A stretch of DNA of 64,000 bases from Hoylesella loescheii DSM 19665 = JCM 12249 = ATCC 15930 (GCF_000378085.1 NZ_KB899218.1:1-64000); one strand, 5' to 3'. Positions 33,720-44,102 are shown, counted from the first letter of the stretch. Notes: a model not told the origin generated them from the letters alone. Numbers and translations: made by a program.

Positions 33720-34664
33720 CTAGAAGGCGTAACCTACGCCTACCATCAGGGCATCTACACCATAATCGGCAAAGGCATGGTGGTAGGCCACGTTGAGCTT
33801 AAAGCCCGACAACTCGCCACCAGCACCGAAAGTGAGGGCATTAGAACCCTTGTCGGCGTACTGATAACCCACTCGGGCAGAGAGCATACGGTTGTAGCTG
33901 TACTCCAGACCACCAGAAAGCAAGGTTTCGCTAGCATCTTTCGGGGTGAAATAACGACACGAAAGGGCGTAGGTAAGGGCGTGTTGCGGGGCGAAATTCA
34001 CGGCCCAGTCTCCACCAACCACTACCGAAGTGGGCAGACTTTGGGGTATACCCGTATCGTTGAACTTCACCGACTTACCGAAATCCATCAGTCGCGCGCC
34101 AACGGTTAACGTAGTGGGCACGGCTGGGCAGATGTTAAACGCCTTCTGATAGGCTGCACCTGCGGAGAAAGCCAAGGCGTTAGCACTGGTTGCAGCATAA
34201 CTTCGGGCGTAGGTGGCAGTGGCATACACGGCCACTTCGGGTGTTACAGCGAACGAATAACCTAAGTCTATGGCCATATCGTAGGGTGAAACCTTATCCG
34301 GTTCGCCCACTGCATTCACCGAGGGAACCGTTAATCCGCCAAGGTAACGCACGCCTGCCATCAATGCCGAACGATTGGCGAAGCGATAACCCGTGGCAAA
34401 GTTGTATTGCATCAGTCGGCCATCGTCGGTCTTAGGCTGCGCTTCGGCAGACAGGTCGGCCACAAAACGCTTTTCGCCAAAAGAAAGGGCGGCGGGGTTA
34501 GAGTAAATATGCATTTGATTGGCATTGCCTAGCAGGGCACCGCCCATGGCTGCGCTGCGTGCATCGGGCGTGGCTTCTAGCACAGGGAGTATGCGACTTT
34601 GCGCCGTGGCGTTCATCGCAAGGCTTGCGCCAAGGACGAGGAGTGCCATTGATATCTTGTTCAT
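33720..34664 (-). CDS. PorV/PorQ-family outer-membrane protein
   Basis: A 314-residue exported beta-barrel. After the signal peptide (ending NATAQ) comes LEATPDARSAAMGGALLGNA and MHIYSNPAALSF, the conserved N-terminal region of PorV/PorQ-type barrels. PorV shuttles type IX secretion substrates to the attachment complex; PorQ has a related part. The barrel ends in MVGVGYAF. It is the last gene of the operon, ten bases after a protease with a T9SS-like tail, which suggests they work together. Confidence 0.8.
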   Translation of the reverse strand: MNKISMALLVLGASLAMNATAQSRILPVLEATPDARSAAMGGALLGNANQMHIYSNPAALSFGEKRFVADLSAEAQPKTDDGRLMQYNFATGYRFANRSALMAGVRYLGGLTVPSVNAVGEPDKVSPYDMAIDLGYSFAVTPEVAVYATATYARSYAATSANALAFSAGAAYQKAFNICPAVPTTLTVGARLMDFGKSVKFNDTGIPQSLPTSVVVGGDWAVNFAPQHALTYALSCRYFTPKDASETLLSGGLEYSYNRMLSARVGYQYADKGSNALTFGAGGELSGFKLNVAYHHAFADYGVDALMVGVGYAF

Positions 34665-34674
34665 AGCGTGCTGT

Positions 34675-37530
34675 TTATTTCTTGATGAAGGTGTGTTTGC
34701 TTGTTATGCGCTCGGTTTTGAGCAGCAGATAATAGGTGCCAGGGGCAAGTCGGTCGATGCCCAAGGTTATTTCGCGCGTGCGACTGTCGGGCGTTAAGGT
34801 CTCATCGATAAGCTTTTGGCCACGCAGAGAGGTAACGATAACCTGCACCTTACCCACTCCACTGCGCATAAGTGCCTTGATATAGCTGTGCGCGGGTATG
34901 GGATAGATGGTGTGCACATCAGGTGCGTTCTTGTCGGTTACACGCACCTGAACGGTTGTTGTGGTGCGTTTGCCACCGTCGATGGCCGTGAGGGTTATCG
35001 TGGCCGTGCCTTTTTTGCCAGGGGTTAGCGTTAGTTGCGTGCCCGTTACTGTGGCTTTCACCACCGCATCGTTGCTAGATGTGGCCGAGAATTGCATCTC
35101 GCCACCGCTCATAGATGTAAAGGCGTTGGCCAAATTGATTTGTGTGGCCTCGCCCTGCTCGAACAACGACACGTCGCCAAGCGTGTTTGCGGGCTTTGGA
35201 GCTGTGTGCGAAACCACCTTATAGGCGAATTTCTGCACGGTTTTACCGCCAAGTTGGTCGGTAAGTGTCACATCGAAGCCATACGAGCCTACAGAACCAA
35301 CCTTTATAAAGAGGTCTAAGGCGTTGCCTACACGTTTCATTTCAACGCCGCTTGGCAGCGCCGTGGTGGTGTAGGTCCATGTGTGGCCGTCTTCATCGGT
35401 TACGGGTAGCACCTGATGGTAGTAAGGTTGGGTGTCGAGTAGGCGCAACGTGTCGGTCATTGCACCGCCAAGTACGGGCGCATGGTTAAGGCGCGTCTTG
35501 AAGTTTGCCGTTACATCGGCCGAAGTATTGTTGAAACGGTCGCGCGCCGACATCTTTACCACATAGTCTACATCGGTATCTAGCCCCGTAAACTCTTGCT
35601 CCAGCTCGGTGCCAACAGGCTTATCGTACGAATAACGGGTAAAGCTTTGCTCGGCTTTGCTCATGTCGGCCTTCTTATATAGGTGTATATCGTAGGCAAA
35701 TGCCGTGTGTTGTGGGTTCAGCGCATCGGCATCGGCGGTTACCTTCCACGTTATACGAGCATCGTAATAACCACGAGTAGCATCCGTTGAATAGTCGGTT
35801 ACGGTCACCTGGGGTGCGTCGGGTTTCTGCGTTTCTGGGTCGGATAGGGCGAAATCGGCATCGATAAAGCCCACACCCATTTTGCCTGCGAGGTTGGCAT
35901 CGGTTTTAACGGCGTAGGGACTAGTGGCCTTTACAGCCCCGAGTATGCGTCGGCGAAGGTCTTCGTTGGTGAAGTTGGGGTTGGTTTTACCGAACTTCGA
36001 CACAATCAACGCGGCAATACCCGACACGTGGGGCGCAGCCATCGACGTGCCTTGGGCGTATGCATAGTTGCCATCGTTGGGCAGAATGAAGTCGGTATTG
36101 GGTGTAGAGCCAGTTTTAGACTGGGCGAAATTCTTAGGCACAGTGCTTAATACGCCCCTCATTACTTCTCCCGTCTCGGTGGTTCCACCAGGTGCAAGGA
36201 TGTCAACCCATGGTCCTTTGTTCATGTAATCGGTGGGAATGCCCATGCTGTTGGTAGCTCCCACGGCCACCACGCGGGGATATGAGGCAGGTATCATTTC
36301 GATATCGTACTGCGAATCGTTACCCGATGCGAAGATAACAAGGCCACCTTTCATGTAAGATCCAGGCTTTTTGTTGCCCTGAGGGTCGCATCCTGCATAG
36401 TCGGTAAAGTAGTTAATGCCCTCTTTAAGCAAGTCGAACTGCTTCTTGAAGATAGCTTGGAAGTTCTCGTTGTTGAGATATTTCTTGCGGTCGAAGGCAT
36501 ATCCCCACGAGCAGTTACATACGGAAGCACCGTTTTCGGCAGCAAACTCGAAAGCCTTAACGATGTAGGCGGTAGAGGCGGTTTCGTTGTAGCCGTCGCG
36601 TCCGTATATTTCGCAGCTCATCAATCGTACGCCCGAATTGTTGTCGCCATTACCTCCTGCCACACCACTAACGCCAACGCCGTTGTTGTTTCGTGCGGCA
36701 ATGGTTCCGGCCACGTGCGTTCCGTGTCCGCCTGCGACGATCACGTTGGGGCTGCCCTTACCGCTTTCGGCAGCGTAGAAGTTACGTCCATGTATTTTCT
36801 CACCCGTCTTCGAGTCGACACCTTGCCATGCCGAGGCAGCCAAGTCTTCGTGTTCGAAGTCGATACCCGAGTCCATTACGGCCACAACCACATGGGGGTC
36901 GCCCGTCTCTTTTTGCCAAGCGGGGAACAGGTTTACGTCTGCACCCTCCTTAAACATGCCATACGAGGGGATAGTTGTTGTGTAATGCCACTGATATTTC
37001 AGGTATGGGTCGTTGAAGTTTAGGAATCCAGTGCCGTCGTTCGCAGCCCTTAGCCTGTTTTCGGGAATAGGTGCGCGGGTGGCAGAGGTGTACTTCACCT
37101 TGTTGGGCGAAATCTGCACGTTGCCGTGAGCCTTCTCGATGGCAGGGTCGCGAAGCAGTTCGTTGATCACCTCTTCAACGTTCTTGGTGCTGTCGAACTT
37201 CACGACGAACCAGCGGTCGAGGCCTCTTGCACGTTTCAAATCGGCATAATCGTTGGTCATGTCGAACACTTGCTCCACCTTTACGTCGGTGTTGTTGAAC
37301 ACCTTTGCACGTGTTACGCTCTGCGTTGCTGCGCGCGTGCTGGGGTTTACGCTAGCTTTCAGCTTGATAAAGGCCATACCTGGTTGCCAAGGAAAGGCAT
37401 CGTCGGCCGTGGTTTGGGCTGCATTAGGGTTGTTTTGCGTGGATAGCAGGTCGTCGTTACAGGCCGAAAACATGCCTACCGCCAGCGTCATGCAAGCCGC
37501 CAGTGCATATATGTTTCTGAACTTTTTCAT
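34675..37530 (-). CDS. Subtilisin-like serine protease (S8) with T9SS-like C-terminal tail
   Basis: A 951-residue secreted protease. Lipobox-like FSAC at Cys24; propeptide about 45-160; catalytic domain about 175-565 with Asp220 (VMDSGID), His269 (GGHGTHVAG), oxyanion Asn404 (ASGND) and Ser496 (GTSMAAPHVSG). Next are an Fn3-like domain (about 575-690), two cadherin/Ig-like domains, and a C-terminal segment with YPIPAHSYIK and RLAPGTYYLLLKTE, the look of a type IX sorting domain. Having both a lipobox and a sorting domain is odd; one may be non-functional. It probably digests proteins at the cell surface so that SusC/SusD can import peptides. Confidence 0.88.
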   Translation of the reverse strand: MKKFRNIYALAACMTLAVGMFSACNDDLLSTQNNPNAAQTTADDAFPWQPGMAFIKLKASVNPSTRAATQSVTRAKVFNNTDVKVEQVFDMTNDYADLKRARGLDRWFVVKFDSTKNVEEVINELLRDPAIEKAHGNVQISPNKVKYTSATRAPIPENRLRAANDGTGFLNFNDPYLKYQWHYTTTIPSYGMFKEGADVNLFPAWQKETGDPHVVVAVMDSGIDFEHEDLAASAWQGVDSKTGEKIHGRNFYAAESGKGSPNVIVAGGHGTHVAGTIAARNNNGVGVSGVAGGNGDNNSGVRLMSCEIYGRDGYNETASTAYIVKAFEFAAENGASVCNCSWGYAFDRKKYLNNENFQAIFKKQFDLLKEGINYFTDYAGCDPQGNKKPGSYMKGGLVIFASGNDSQYDIEMIPASYPRVVAVGATNSMGIPTDYMNKGPWVDILAPGGTTETGEVMRGVLSTVPKNFAQSKTGSTPNTDFILPNDGNYAYAQGTSMAAPHVSGIAALIVSKFGKTNPNFTNEDLRRRILGAVKATSPYAVKTDANLAGKMGVGFIDADFALSDPETQKPDAPQVTVTDYSTDATRGYYDARITWKVTADADALNPQHTAFAYDIHLYKKADMSKAEQSFTRYSYDKPVGTELEQEFTGLDTDVDYVVKMSARDRFNNTSADVTANFKTRLNHAPVLGGAMTDTLRLLDTQPYYHQVLPVTDEDGHTWTYTTTALPSGVEMKRVGNALDLFIKVGSVGSYGFDVTLTDQLGGKTVQKFAYKVVSHTAPKPANTLGDVSLFEQGEATQINLANAFTSMSGGEMQFSATSSNDAVVKATVTGTQLTLTPGKKGTATITLTAIDGGKRTTTTVQVRVTDKNAPDVHTIYPIPAHSYIKALMRSGVGKVQVIVTSLRGQKLIDETLTPDSRTREITLGIDRLAPGTYYLLLKTERITSKHTFIKK

Positions 37531-37542
37531 TGAATGGGATGT

Positions 37543-39264
37543 CTAAAGGTTGAGGGTTTTCTTGATGAGGTCAACATAATGCTTACTCTTATAGTAAGTG
37601 ATGACCGTACGCGTTTGCTGCGGACGCATGTCGATGAGGTCGGCCTCGCCACGGAAGTAGGTAACAAAGCCGCTATTGTCGCCACGGAAGTAGCTGTAAC
37701 CTTTCTCTTCGATGGCGTTTCTTGTGCTGGTTGGTAAGGTATAGGTGTACCATTCGTACACGCCAGGAGTGCCTTCCACCTCGCGATTATATAGCACTTC
37801 GCCACCCATATAGAACACTTGGCACGAGCCAACGGTACCACTGAGGTCGGCATCGGCCACCAAACCCGCATCGATATCTTCGGGTGTAACGCCTCGCCAG
37901 TTAAAGAAGTAAATCACATTGGCCAGTGAGCCCGCATCGTAGCTAGCGTTTTCGGGTACGAAAAGCAAGCGCGAGTACTTGCAACTCGGGTCTTCGGTGG
38001 TGGTAGTGATCTTTTCGCTGTTGAATTGGTTTTCGAAATCGGGCTTCATTCCTCGCTTCTTCTCGAACTCGATCACCTCTTTCAGCTTGAACGACTTGTT
38101 GTGCATGCGGTCGGAAATAAACACGGGGAAGCATGTAGCCTTGCCATTGCTGCCCACTTTCAATTCGTTCGAGCTCACAACATACTTCATGCAGGGGCTC
38201 TTGTAAATGCCACCAAACATCTTAAGGTTGTTGGGATCGTCGTAAACGTGCATCAATCGCGTTTGATTTTCCTCTTCGCAGTAGTACTGTGTTTCGGTTG
38301 CAACGCGCTGTTTATTACCCAACTTGAAGTTCTGTTGCCTCAACCAAGGGTCGTATGATTCTTTTTGGAATTCCTTCCCCTTAGGTGCTTTCAGCCAAGC
38401 ACTTACTATTTGCTTGGTGTGATAATTGGGATAGTAGAATATACGAGGAGATTGCTCGCCAGGAGAATGGAACGCATAGTATACCTTATCCAAGTCTTCC
38501 TTGTACGGCAACAGAGAATCGATCTCGAATTTTCTATCTCGGCTGTTGTTTCTTTCGCCTTCCAGCTGGGTAACTCGTGCTAAATCAAACTTGTCGAGAT
38601 CCCATACGGGTAGCTGAAATTGCACATATCCGTTTTGTGTTACGTTGAGCAAGAAGTGCTTATTGCCGTTAGATAGGAACAGCTTTTCGGTTCGACTGCT
38701 CTGCGCCCATGGACTATTGCGGTCGATGGAGGTAAGGGTTAGCCTCAACTTGCGTTGCTTTTGGTCGACTTCGTACGTGAGCCAGGTGTTCTTTTCCTTG
38801 TCTACCTGCTCCACACGCCAGTTATCCGAGTTGGAAATAACGTTCAACTCTACGGCCGTATGTGCTTCATGGTTGAAGATTGCCGTACCGTTGCTACCGT
38901 CTACAGAGATGAAAGGTGCTGTGCCAAACTGCGTAACCGTTACCGTTTGCTTACCGCTGGGCGTGGCCAGAACCACTTCGGCCTGGCGTTCATCGGCACC
39001 TTCGTTAGCCATAGCCGTTAGTTCGAGTGCCTGTCCCACTTTCTTTGCGGTGAGCCAAGCATCGTAAGAGCCCTTCTCCACTTGCCATTCATGGCCAAGT
39101 GTAGCAAAGCTTACCATCTTAGTTTCGCCCTCTTGCTTGAGGGTGAGCGTCTGCGTCTCGCCTTGAACGATGTCTTCTGTTCCGCCCAAGGTAAGATCTT
39201 TCTGGCATGCGCTTGCCAACGATGCCACGATGAGCAAAGCCCATATCTTTATATTCTTATACAT
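37543..39264 (-). CDS. BACON-domain surface lipoprotein
   Basis: A 573-residue lipoprotein with lipobox SLASAC. Residues about 30-115 and 120-215 resemble two BACON domains (SYDAWLTAKKVGQALELTAM, then TVTVTQFGTAPFI; NTWLTYEVDQKQRKLRLTL, then LLNVTQNGYVQF). The remaining 350 residues match nothing I recognise but contain several Trp and Tyr, as in binding proteins. It is 30 bases downstream of SusD and 12 bases upstream of the protease, so it is likely the third surface component of this uptake system. Confidence 0.75.
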   Translation of the reverse strand: MYKNIKIWALLIVASLASACQKDLTLGGTEDIVQGETQTLTLKQEGETKMVSFATLGHEWQVEKGSYDAWLTAKKVGQALELTAMANEGADERQAEVVLATPSGKQTVTVTQFGTAPFISVDGSNGTAIFNHEAHTAVELNVISNSDNWRVEQVDKEKNTWLTYEVDQKQRKLRLTLTSIDRNSPWAQSSRTEKLFLSNGNKHFLLNVTQNGYVQFQLPVWDLDKFDLARVTQLEGERNNSRDRKFEIDSLLPYKEDLDKVYYAFHSPGEQSPRIFYYPNYHTKQIVSAWLKAPKGKEFQKESYDPWLRQQNFKLGNKQRVATETQYYCEEENQTRLMHVYDDPNNLKMFGGIYKSPCMKYVVSSNELKVGSNGKATCFPVFISDRMHNKSFKLKEVIEFEKKRGMKPDFENQFNSEKITTTTEDPSCKYSRLLFVPENASYDAGSLANVIYFFNWRGVTPEDIDAGLVADADLSGTVGSCQVFYMGGEVLYNREVEGTPGVYEWYTYTLPTSTRNAIEEKGYSYFRGDNSGFVTYFRGEADLIDMRPQQTRTVITYYKSKHYVDLIKKTLNL

Positions 39265-39294
39265 AGCGTATTTGTTTTTTTGTTAACGTATGTC

Positions 39295-40905
39295 TCATTG
39301 CTTATCCCAACCAGGGTTTTGCTTAACGTTCGGGTTTATCTGCACTTCGTTATCGGGGAACGGCCACACAAACATCTTGTTGTCGGGTTGTATGTCTACC
39401 TTGTAGCCACCTGCGTAGAACGAGCCTGGAACTTGGTAATAGCCCTTTGCACCTTGGAACGTACGCTTGCGTACACCTCGTTTCCAACGACGCAAATCCC
39501 AAAGTCGGAAACCTTCGAAAGCCAGTTCGCGGGCGCGTTCGTTCTTTATTTCTTCGTAGAGATCTTCGCCTGTTAGGTTCGTGGTTGGTACACCACGCGA
39601 TTGACGAAGCGTGTTAAGGTAGGTTTGGGCATCAGCAGTGTTACCCAATTTGTAGGCAGCCTCGGCCACGATGAGGTATTGTTCGGCTATGCGGAAAGGC
39701 TTGGGAGCCTGATTGCCATTAGGCACATAGCCACCCCAATGTGTGCTGGTGAGCGTGGCGTAGTTAGGGTTGCCCTTAAACTTAGACACTACATAGAGTT
39801 GGGTAGACACGTTCTTGTCGTTCACCGTGGTGTTTACAAACTCAAAATGAACCTGTGCGCGGTGGTCGGTTCCACTGGCGAAGAGGTCGTTAATCACTTC
39901 GCGCGTTGGCACATAGGGAGGTTTGTTGTAGTCGCCAACCTTATTTGACTGTTTGGATTCATCCCAATAGGTGGTCGTAGAGAGGTCGGCACCATAGAGC
40001 GAAGTAACCGTAGGCACTTCGTTTTCTTTGGCCACGTAGGGCTGCCATATCTGTTCGGTACCCTTATCGTAGAACCACATCTGCGCAAAAGCGTCTTCGC
40101 TGGGGGTTATTTTACCCTCGCTGTTCAGCTTCGAGGTATATGGCGCGATAAGCGGATAGGTGTTTCGGTCTACCAGTTGCTTAGCTTCTTGATAGGCTTT
40201 ATCCATGTTGCCCATATATAGGTACACGCGTGCGCGAAGTGCTCGCACTGCATCGGCGTTTATTTCGGTGTTTCCTGGACTGGTAGGAACATCGGCCAAC
40301 AGCGTTTCGGCTTCGTTCAAGTCGTCTAATATCTGTTTGTAGGTCTGCGCATTGGTGGCTCGAGCCGGTTTGTCTAACGATCCAGGCACTAGCGCCAACA
40401 CCACTCCGAGGTCTTTTTCGGCCGTTGCAGGCTCATAAATCATGCCCCATCGCAAGGCCAAACTAAAATGATAGAAGGCCCGAGCAAAGTATGCGTTACC
40501 CAGATAATGGCGTTGCATGGGCTTTTCGGACTCGCTAACGGGCAACTGAGGCAACTTAGTTATCACCACGTTGGCATCTACAAGGGCCGAATAATACGAG
40601 TGATAGATTTCTTGTATCACGTTGCTTTCGGGCAAAATGGTCCATCCATGGAACTCGCCATAAAGGTTTCCGAAGGCCGCATGTGCGTTAAGCATGTCGG
40701 CTTGTGCCTCTTGGGGCAACACATAGCCACCTCCGAACTTGCCACGAAGGGTGGAATAGATGCCGTTATCCCATTTGGCAGCGTCTTGCATATTGTTAAA
40801 CGAGACGCCATAGTCTATATAGTCGGCTGGTTCGCGGTCGAGATTGCACCCTTGGAGCATAGCTGCGAACGTAAACGCCCAGAATAATATCTTCGTTGTT
40901 TTCAT
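39295..40905 (-). CDS. SusD/RagB-family nutrient-binding lipoprotein (locus 2)
   Basis: A 536-residue lipoprotein; I start at 40905 (MKTTKILF), which gives a compact signal peptide with lipobox MLQGC. SusD signs are AYFARAFYHFSLALRWGMIY, ALRARVYLYMGNMDKAYQEA, PFRIAEQYLIVAEAAYKLGN, LRQSRGVPTTNL and NERARELAFEGFRLWDLRRW. It partners the SusC 16 to 28 bases upstream. In this operon it probably binds peptides or glycopeptides, by analogy with RagB. Confidence 0.93.
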   Translation of the reverse strand: MKTTKILFWAFTFAAMLQGCNLDREPADYIDYGVSFNNMQDAAKWDNGIYSTLRGKFGGGYVLPQEAQADMLNAHAAFGNLYGEFHGWTILPESNVIQEIYHSYYSALVDANVVITKLPQLPVSESEKPMQRHYLGNAYFARAFYHFSLALRWGMIYEPATAEKDLGVVLALVPGSLDKPARATNAQTYKQILDDLNEAETLLADVPTSPGNTEINADAVRALRARVYLYMGNMDKAYQEAKQLVDRNTYPLIAPYTSKLNSEGKITPSEDAFAQMWFYDKGTEQIWQPYVAKENEVPTVTSLYGADLSTTTYWDESKQSNKVGDYNKPPYVPTREVINDLFASGTDHRAQVHFEFVNTTVNDKNVSTQLYVVSKFKGNPNYATLTSTHWGGYVPNGNQAPKPFRIAEQYLIVAEAAYKLGNTADAQTYLNTLRQSRGVPTTNLTGEDLYEEIKNERARELAFEGFRLWDLRRWKRGVRKRTFQGAKGYYQVPGSFYAGGYKVDIQPDNKMFVWPFPDNEVQINPNVKQNPGWDKQ

Positions 40906-40933
40906 ATACGTGTTCATTATTTGTGTGTTGTTG

Positions 40934-43933
40934 TTAGAGTCCTATCTCCACTCCCACGCTCAATTGCTTGGTGTTGGGATTGACGCCATACGAAACATTG
41001 CGGTTCACTTCGGGGTCGATGCCGCGGAATTTGGTAAAGGTCAGCAGGTTGCGACCTGTGAAAAACACTTTCGCCGTACGAACGATGTTCTGACGTCCGA
41101 GGCTTTTTCGAGGGATGTCGTAGCCCAAAGTGAAGTTCTTCAAACGCATGAACGAGGCGTCTTCAAGCATCTTCGAGTCAACATAGTTGCTTTGGTGGTT
41201 GGCTTGGCGCACCCAAGCCAACGAGGGATACTCAGTGTTGTCGCCCGGTTTCTTCCAATAGTCGAACAGCCTACGCGACCCATTGTAGTTTCCTTCGCGG
41301 TTACGTACGTGGTAATCGTTCTCGTAAAACTGCTTATCCATCGAAATCATGTGCTTGCCTAGGGCAACGAAGAAGTCGGCGTTGAGGTAAAATCCTTTCC
41401 AATAGGCTGATATTCCCCATCCGCCCGTAAAGGGAGTGTAGGCGTTTATGCCTGTGTTTTGACTAAGCGAAGAGGTATATTCGGACACCACGTCGTTGTC
41501 GTCGCGACGCGTTTGATTCTTGTCGGCACCTGGTTTATACCATTCGGGCACACCAGTTTCGGGGTTCACGCCCTTGTAAAGCGGAAGAACAAAGGTAACA
41601 GGTTTACCTACCATGTAGGCGAGTTGTCCGCCTGGCTCGTGCCACGATTGACGTCCTTCAAACAGTTCAAGCACCTTATCGCGGTTGTAGTTGAAGTTAA
41701 CGTTGGCCGAAACACCCCAATCGCGCCCGCGAAGGATGTCTGCGCCCAGTTGGAAGTCAATACCGTGGTTCAGGTAGCGACCAACATTCTCATAACGAGT
41801 GGCATAACCCTCCTTGCCAACAGGCATACCCGAGGTGTAGGGCAACGGAACTTCGAAGAGCATGTTGCTCGTTATACGGTTGTAATATTCTAAGTTTAGG
41901 TCCAGTCTATTTAGCAAGCGAGTTTTCACGCCCACAGTAAATTTGCTCTGATGTTCCCATCCTAGGTCGGGGTTTCCAAGACTAACGAAGCCCAAGCTCA
42001 TGCCGCCTTTCTTCTGTCCAACCTTTCCTACGTACGATGAAGTGCTGTAAGGGGGTATCGAAGAGTTACCTTGCGTACCGTAGCTGGTCTTGAAGTCTAG
42101 TTCGTTAATCCACGAAACGTCTTTAAGGAAGTTTTCGCGCTTAACCTTCCACAACAGTCCCACCGACCAAAATAGGCCGTTGCGCTTGTTGCGTCCAAAG
42201 CGCGAAGAAGCGTCGTTACGTAAAACCAAGTCGACGAAATAACGTTCGGAGAAGTCGTAAGACAGCTGGGTGAAGAACGAAAGGAAAGCGTAGCTGTTGG
42301 TTTCTTCACCCACATTCTTCTTTTGGGTGGCGTTATTAAGCAGGGTAAGACGGTCGTCTAAGATACCCGAACCCGATGCCGAGAAGCCATCGTCTGTGTA
42401 ATTGGTGTATTCGTGACCCAACAAAGCCGTGATATGATGGTCGCCAAAGCCCATGTTATAGGCTGCGGTGTTGGTGATGGTGAAGTTCGACACCATCGAG
42501 TAGCCACGCTCCGCGCTACCATTGCCGTATGCGCGATAATAGCTAGGTAAGGTGCGCGAACGGCTATCACCGTAATTCAACTCCAAACCTACAAGCGAAC
42601 GCAGGGTGAGGTCTTTTATCGGGGTGAGCGTTAGGCTTCCATTGGTCGACAGGATAAAGGCGTTGGTCTTGGCGGGATTGGTTGAGATAACGTGCCTAGG
42701 CGTGGTAATGTCGAGCAGTGGCACACGTTCCAGTTCCTTTCCGGTATTAGGATCGTAGGGCGATGCAAAGGGTGCGTTCATGGCCGCTAAGCCTCCGCCC
42801 ACCGCATTGTTGCTGCCGAAGGGCGAAACGCGGGTATCGTCGTAAGCGATTTGTGTGTTTACGCCAGCACGAGCCCACTCGGCCAGCTTCGCATCAAGGT
42901 TAATACGCCCGAAAGCTTTCTTATAACTCGACCCCATACGCAGTCCGTCTTGACTCAAAGCACCACCCGAGAGGTAGTATCTTACGGCCGATGTGCCGCC
43001 CGATACAGATACGTCGGCCGTGTACATTGGTGCAGGCTGGTACACATACTTATACCATTGGAAGTCGGTTTCCTTGAAATACTTGTCTTTTAGCGTTGCT
43101 ATTTGGTCGGGGGTGTAAATACCTGTCTCCTGATAATAGCGCAACAGTTCGGGGCCAGACATCAGTTGGTCGAAATAATCGGTGTTGGCCAACGACGAAA
43201 CGGCATATTGTGCCCTGAGATTGATAGTTGGGCGCGTTTCGGTTCGTCCGCGTTTGGTGGTTACGTACATAACACCGTTGGCTGCACGCGCACCATATAT
43301 AGAGGTGGCAGCAGCATCTTTCAGGAACTGCACACTCTCAATGTCGTTCGAATTCATAGATTGCAACACGGCCATGCTAACCTGCATGCCGTCGAGAATG
43401 ATGAGCAAGCCCGTGCCTGCTCCCAACGAGCCTTGTCCGTGCAAAGCCATCGACAGGCGCGAAGAAGGTTCGCCCGACGAAGAAAACACCTGCAAGCCAC
43501 TCACTTTACCCTGAACGGCATCCAACGGATTGGCTACGGGCTTCATGGCTAGGTCTTTGGCACTCACCTTCACCACAGAGGCCGAGGTGTTAGTTACCTT
43601 TCGTTCCATGTAACCCACCACAACAACGTCGTTCAAAGTCAGGTCCGAGGGTTCCATCCGCACGTTCATTTGGGGTGCGGCAGCCAACTCTTGACTGTTA
43701 TAGCCCATGAAACTAAACGTAAGTTTCTCTCCGCTTCGCACGCTGATAGTAAACTTACCGTCTATGTTAGACACGGTGCCCGTCTTCGGGGCCGACTTTG
43801 GGACAATGCTTACGCCAGGCAAGGCTTCCCCGTTTTCATCTACGACGTTTCCCTTCACTGTGATCGTTTGCGCCAAAACCGTACTCAATCCGGTTAGCAA
43901 GCAAAGGGTCAACATCCAAATTCTTACTTTCAT
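40934..43933 (-). CDS. SusC/RagA-family TonB-dependent transporter (locus 2)
   Basis: A 999-residue outer-membrane transporter. Signal peptide to about 21; regulatory-like domain (GNVVDENGEALPGVSIV); DVVVVGYMERKVTNTSASVV near the TonB box; plug with GLLIILDGMQVS and SIYGARAANGVMYVTTKRG; barrel to the C-terminus TKQLSVGVEIGL. It heads a tight five-gene operon. Association with a protease and PorV-like gene points to peptide uptake as in RagA (inference). Confidence 0.94.
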   Translation of the reverse strand: MKVRIWMLTLCLLTGLSTVLAQTITVKGNVVDENGEALPGVSIVPKSAPKTGTVSNIDGKFTISVRSGEKLTFSFMGYNSQELAAAPQMNVRMEPSDLTLNDVVVVGYMERKVTNTSASVVKVSAKDLAMKPVANPLDAVQGKVSGLQVFSSSGEPSSRLSMALHGQGSLGAGTGLLIILDGMQVSMAVLQSMNSNDIESVQFLKDAAATSIYGARAANGVMYVTTKRGRTETRPTINLRAQYAVSSLANTDYFDQLMSGPELLRYYQETGIYTPDQIATLKDKYFKETDFQWYKYVYQPAPMYTADVSVSGGTSAVRYYLSGGALSQDGLRMGSSYKKAFGRINLDAKLAEWARAGVNTQIAYDDTRVSPFGSNNAVGGGLAAMNAPFASPYDPNTGKELERVPLLDITTPRHVISTNPAKTNAFILSTNGSLTLTPIKDLTLRSLVGLELNYGDSRSRTLPSYYRAYGNGSAERGYSMVSNFTITNTAAYNMGFGDHHITALLGHEYTNYTDDGFSASGSGILDDRLTLLNNATQKKNVGEETNSYAFLSFFTQLSYDFSERYFVDLVLRNDASSRFGRNKRNGLFWSVGLLWKVKRENFLKDVSWINELDFKTSYGTQGNSSIPPYSTSSYVGKVGQKKGGMSLGFVSLGNPDLGWEHQSKFTVGVKTRLLNRLDLNLEYYNRITSNMLFEVPLPYTSGMPVGKEGYATRYENVGRYLNHGIDFQLGADILRGRDWGVSANVNFNYNRDKVLELFEGRQSWHEPGGQLAYMVGKPVTFVLPLYKGVNPETGVPEWYKPGADKNQTRRDDNDVVSEYTSSLSQNTGINAYTPFTGGWGISAYWKGFYLNADFFVALGKHMISMDKQFYENDYHVRNREGNYNGSRRLFDYWKKPGDNTEYPSLAWVRQANHQSNYVDSKMLEDASFMRLKNFTLGYDIPRKSLGRQNIVRTAKVFFTGRNLLTFTKFRGIDPEVNRNVSYGVNPNTKQLSVGVEIGL

Positions 43934-44072
43934 AAATGTAATTATTTAGGTTGATTATAGTTTTCCTATAAGCCTACGCATCCGTATGTTTAGTCAGGTT
44001 GGTCGCATCGGCATTAAAGGCTATTTTGTTTTAGTGCTTGTAGCATATCAGCCATTGAGCATTACTGCGCTG
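43934..44072 (-). other. Leader of the locus-2 SusC transcript
   Basis: About 140 nt between the mapped promoter and the SusC ATG. I see no strong hairpin or open frame, only AT-rich sequence. Confidence 0.4.
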
Positions 44073-44102
44073 CAAATATATGCAATATTTTCATAAAAAC
44101 AA
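44073..44102 (-). promoter_or_regulatory. Promoter of the locus-2 operon
   Basis: Minus-strand TTG (44100-44102), 19 bases, TATATTTG (44073-44080). It is a full consensus match. Confidence 0.7.
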
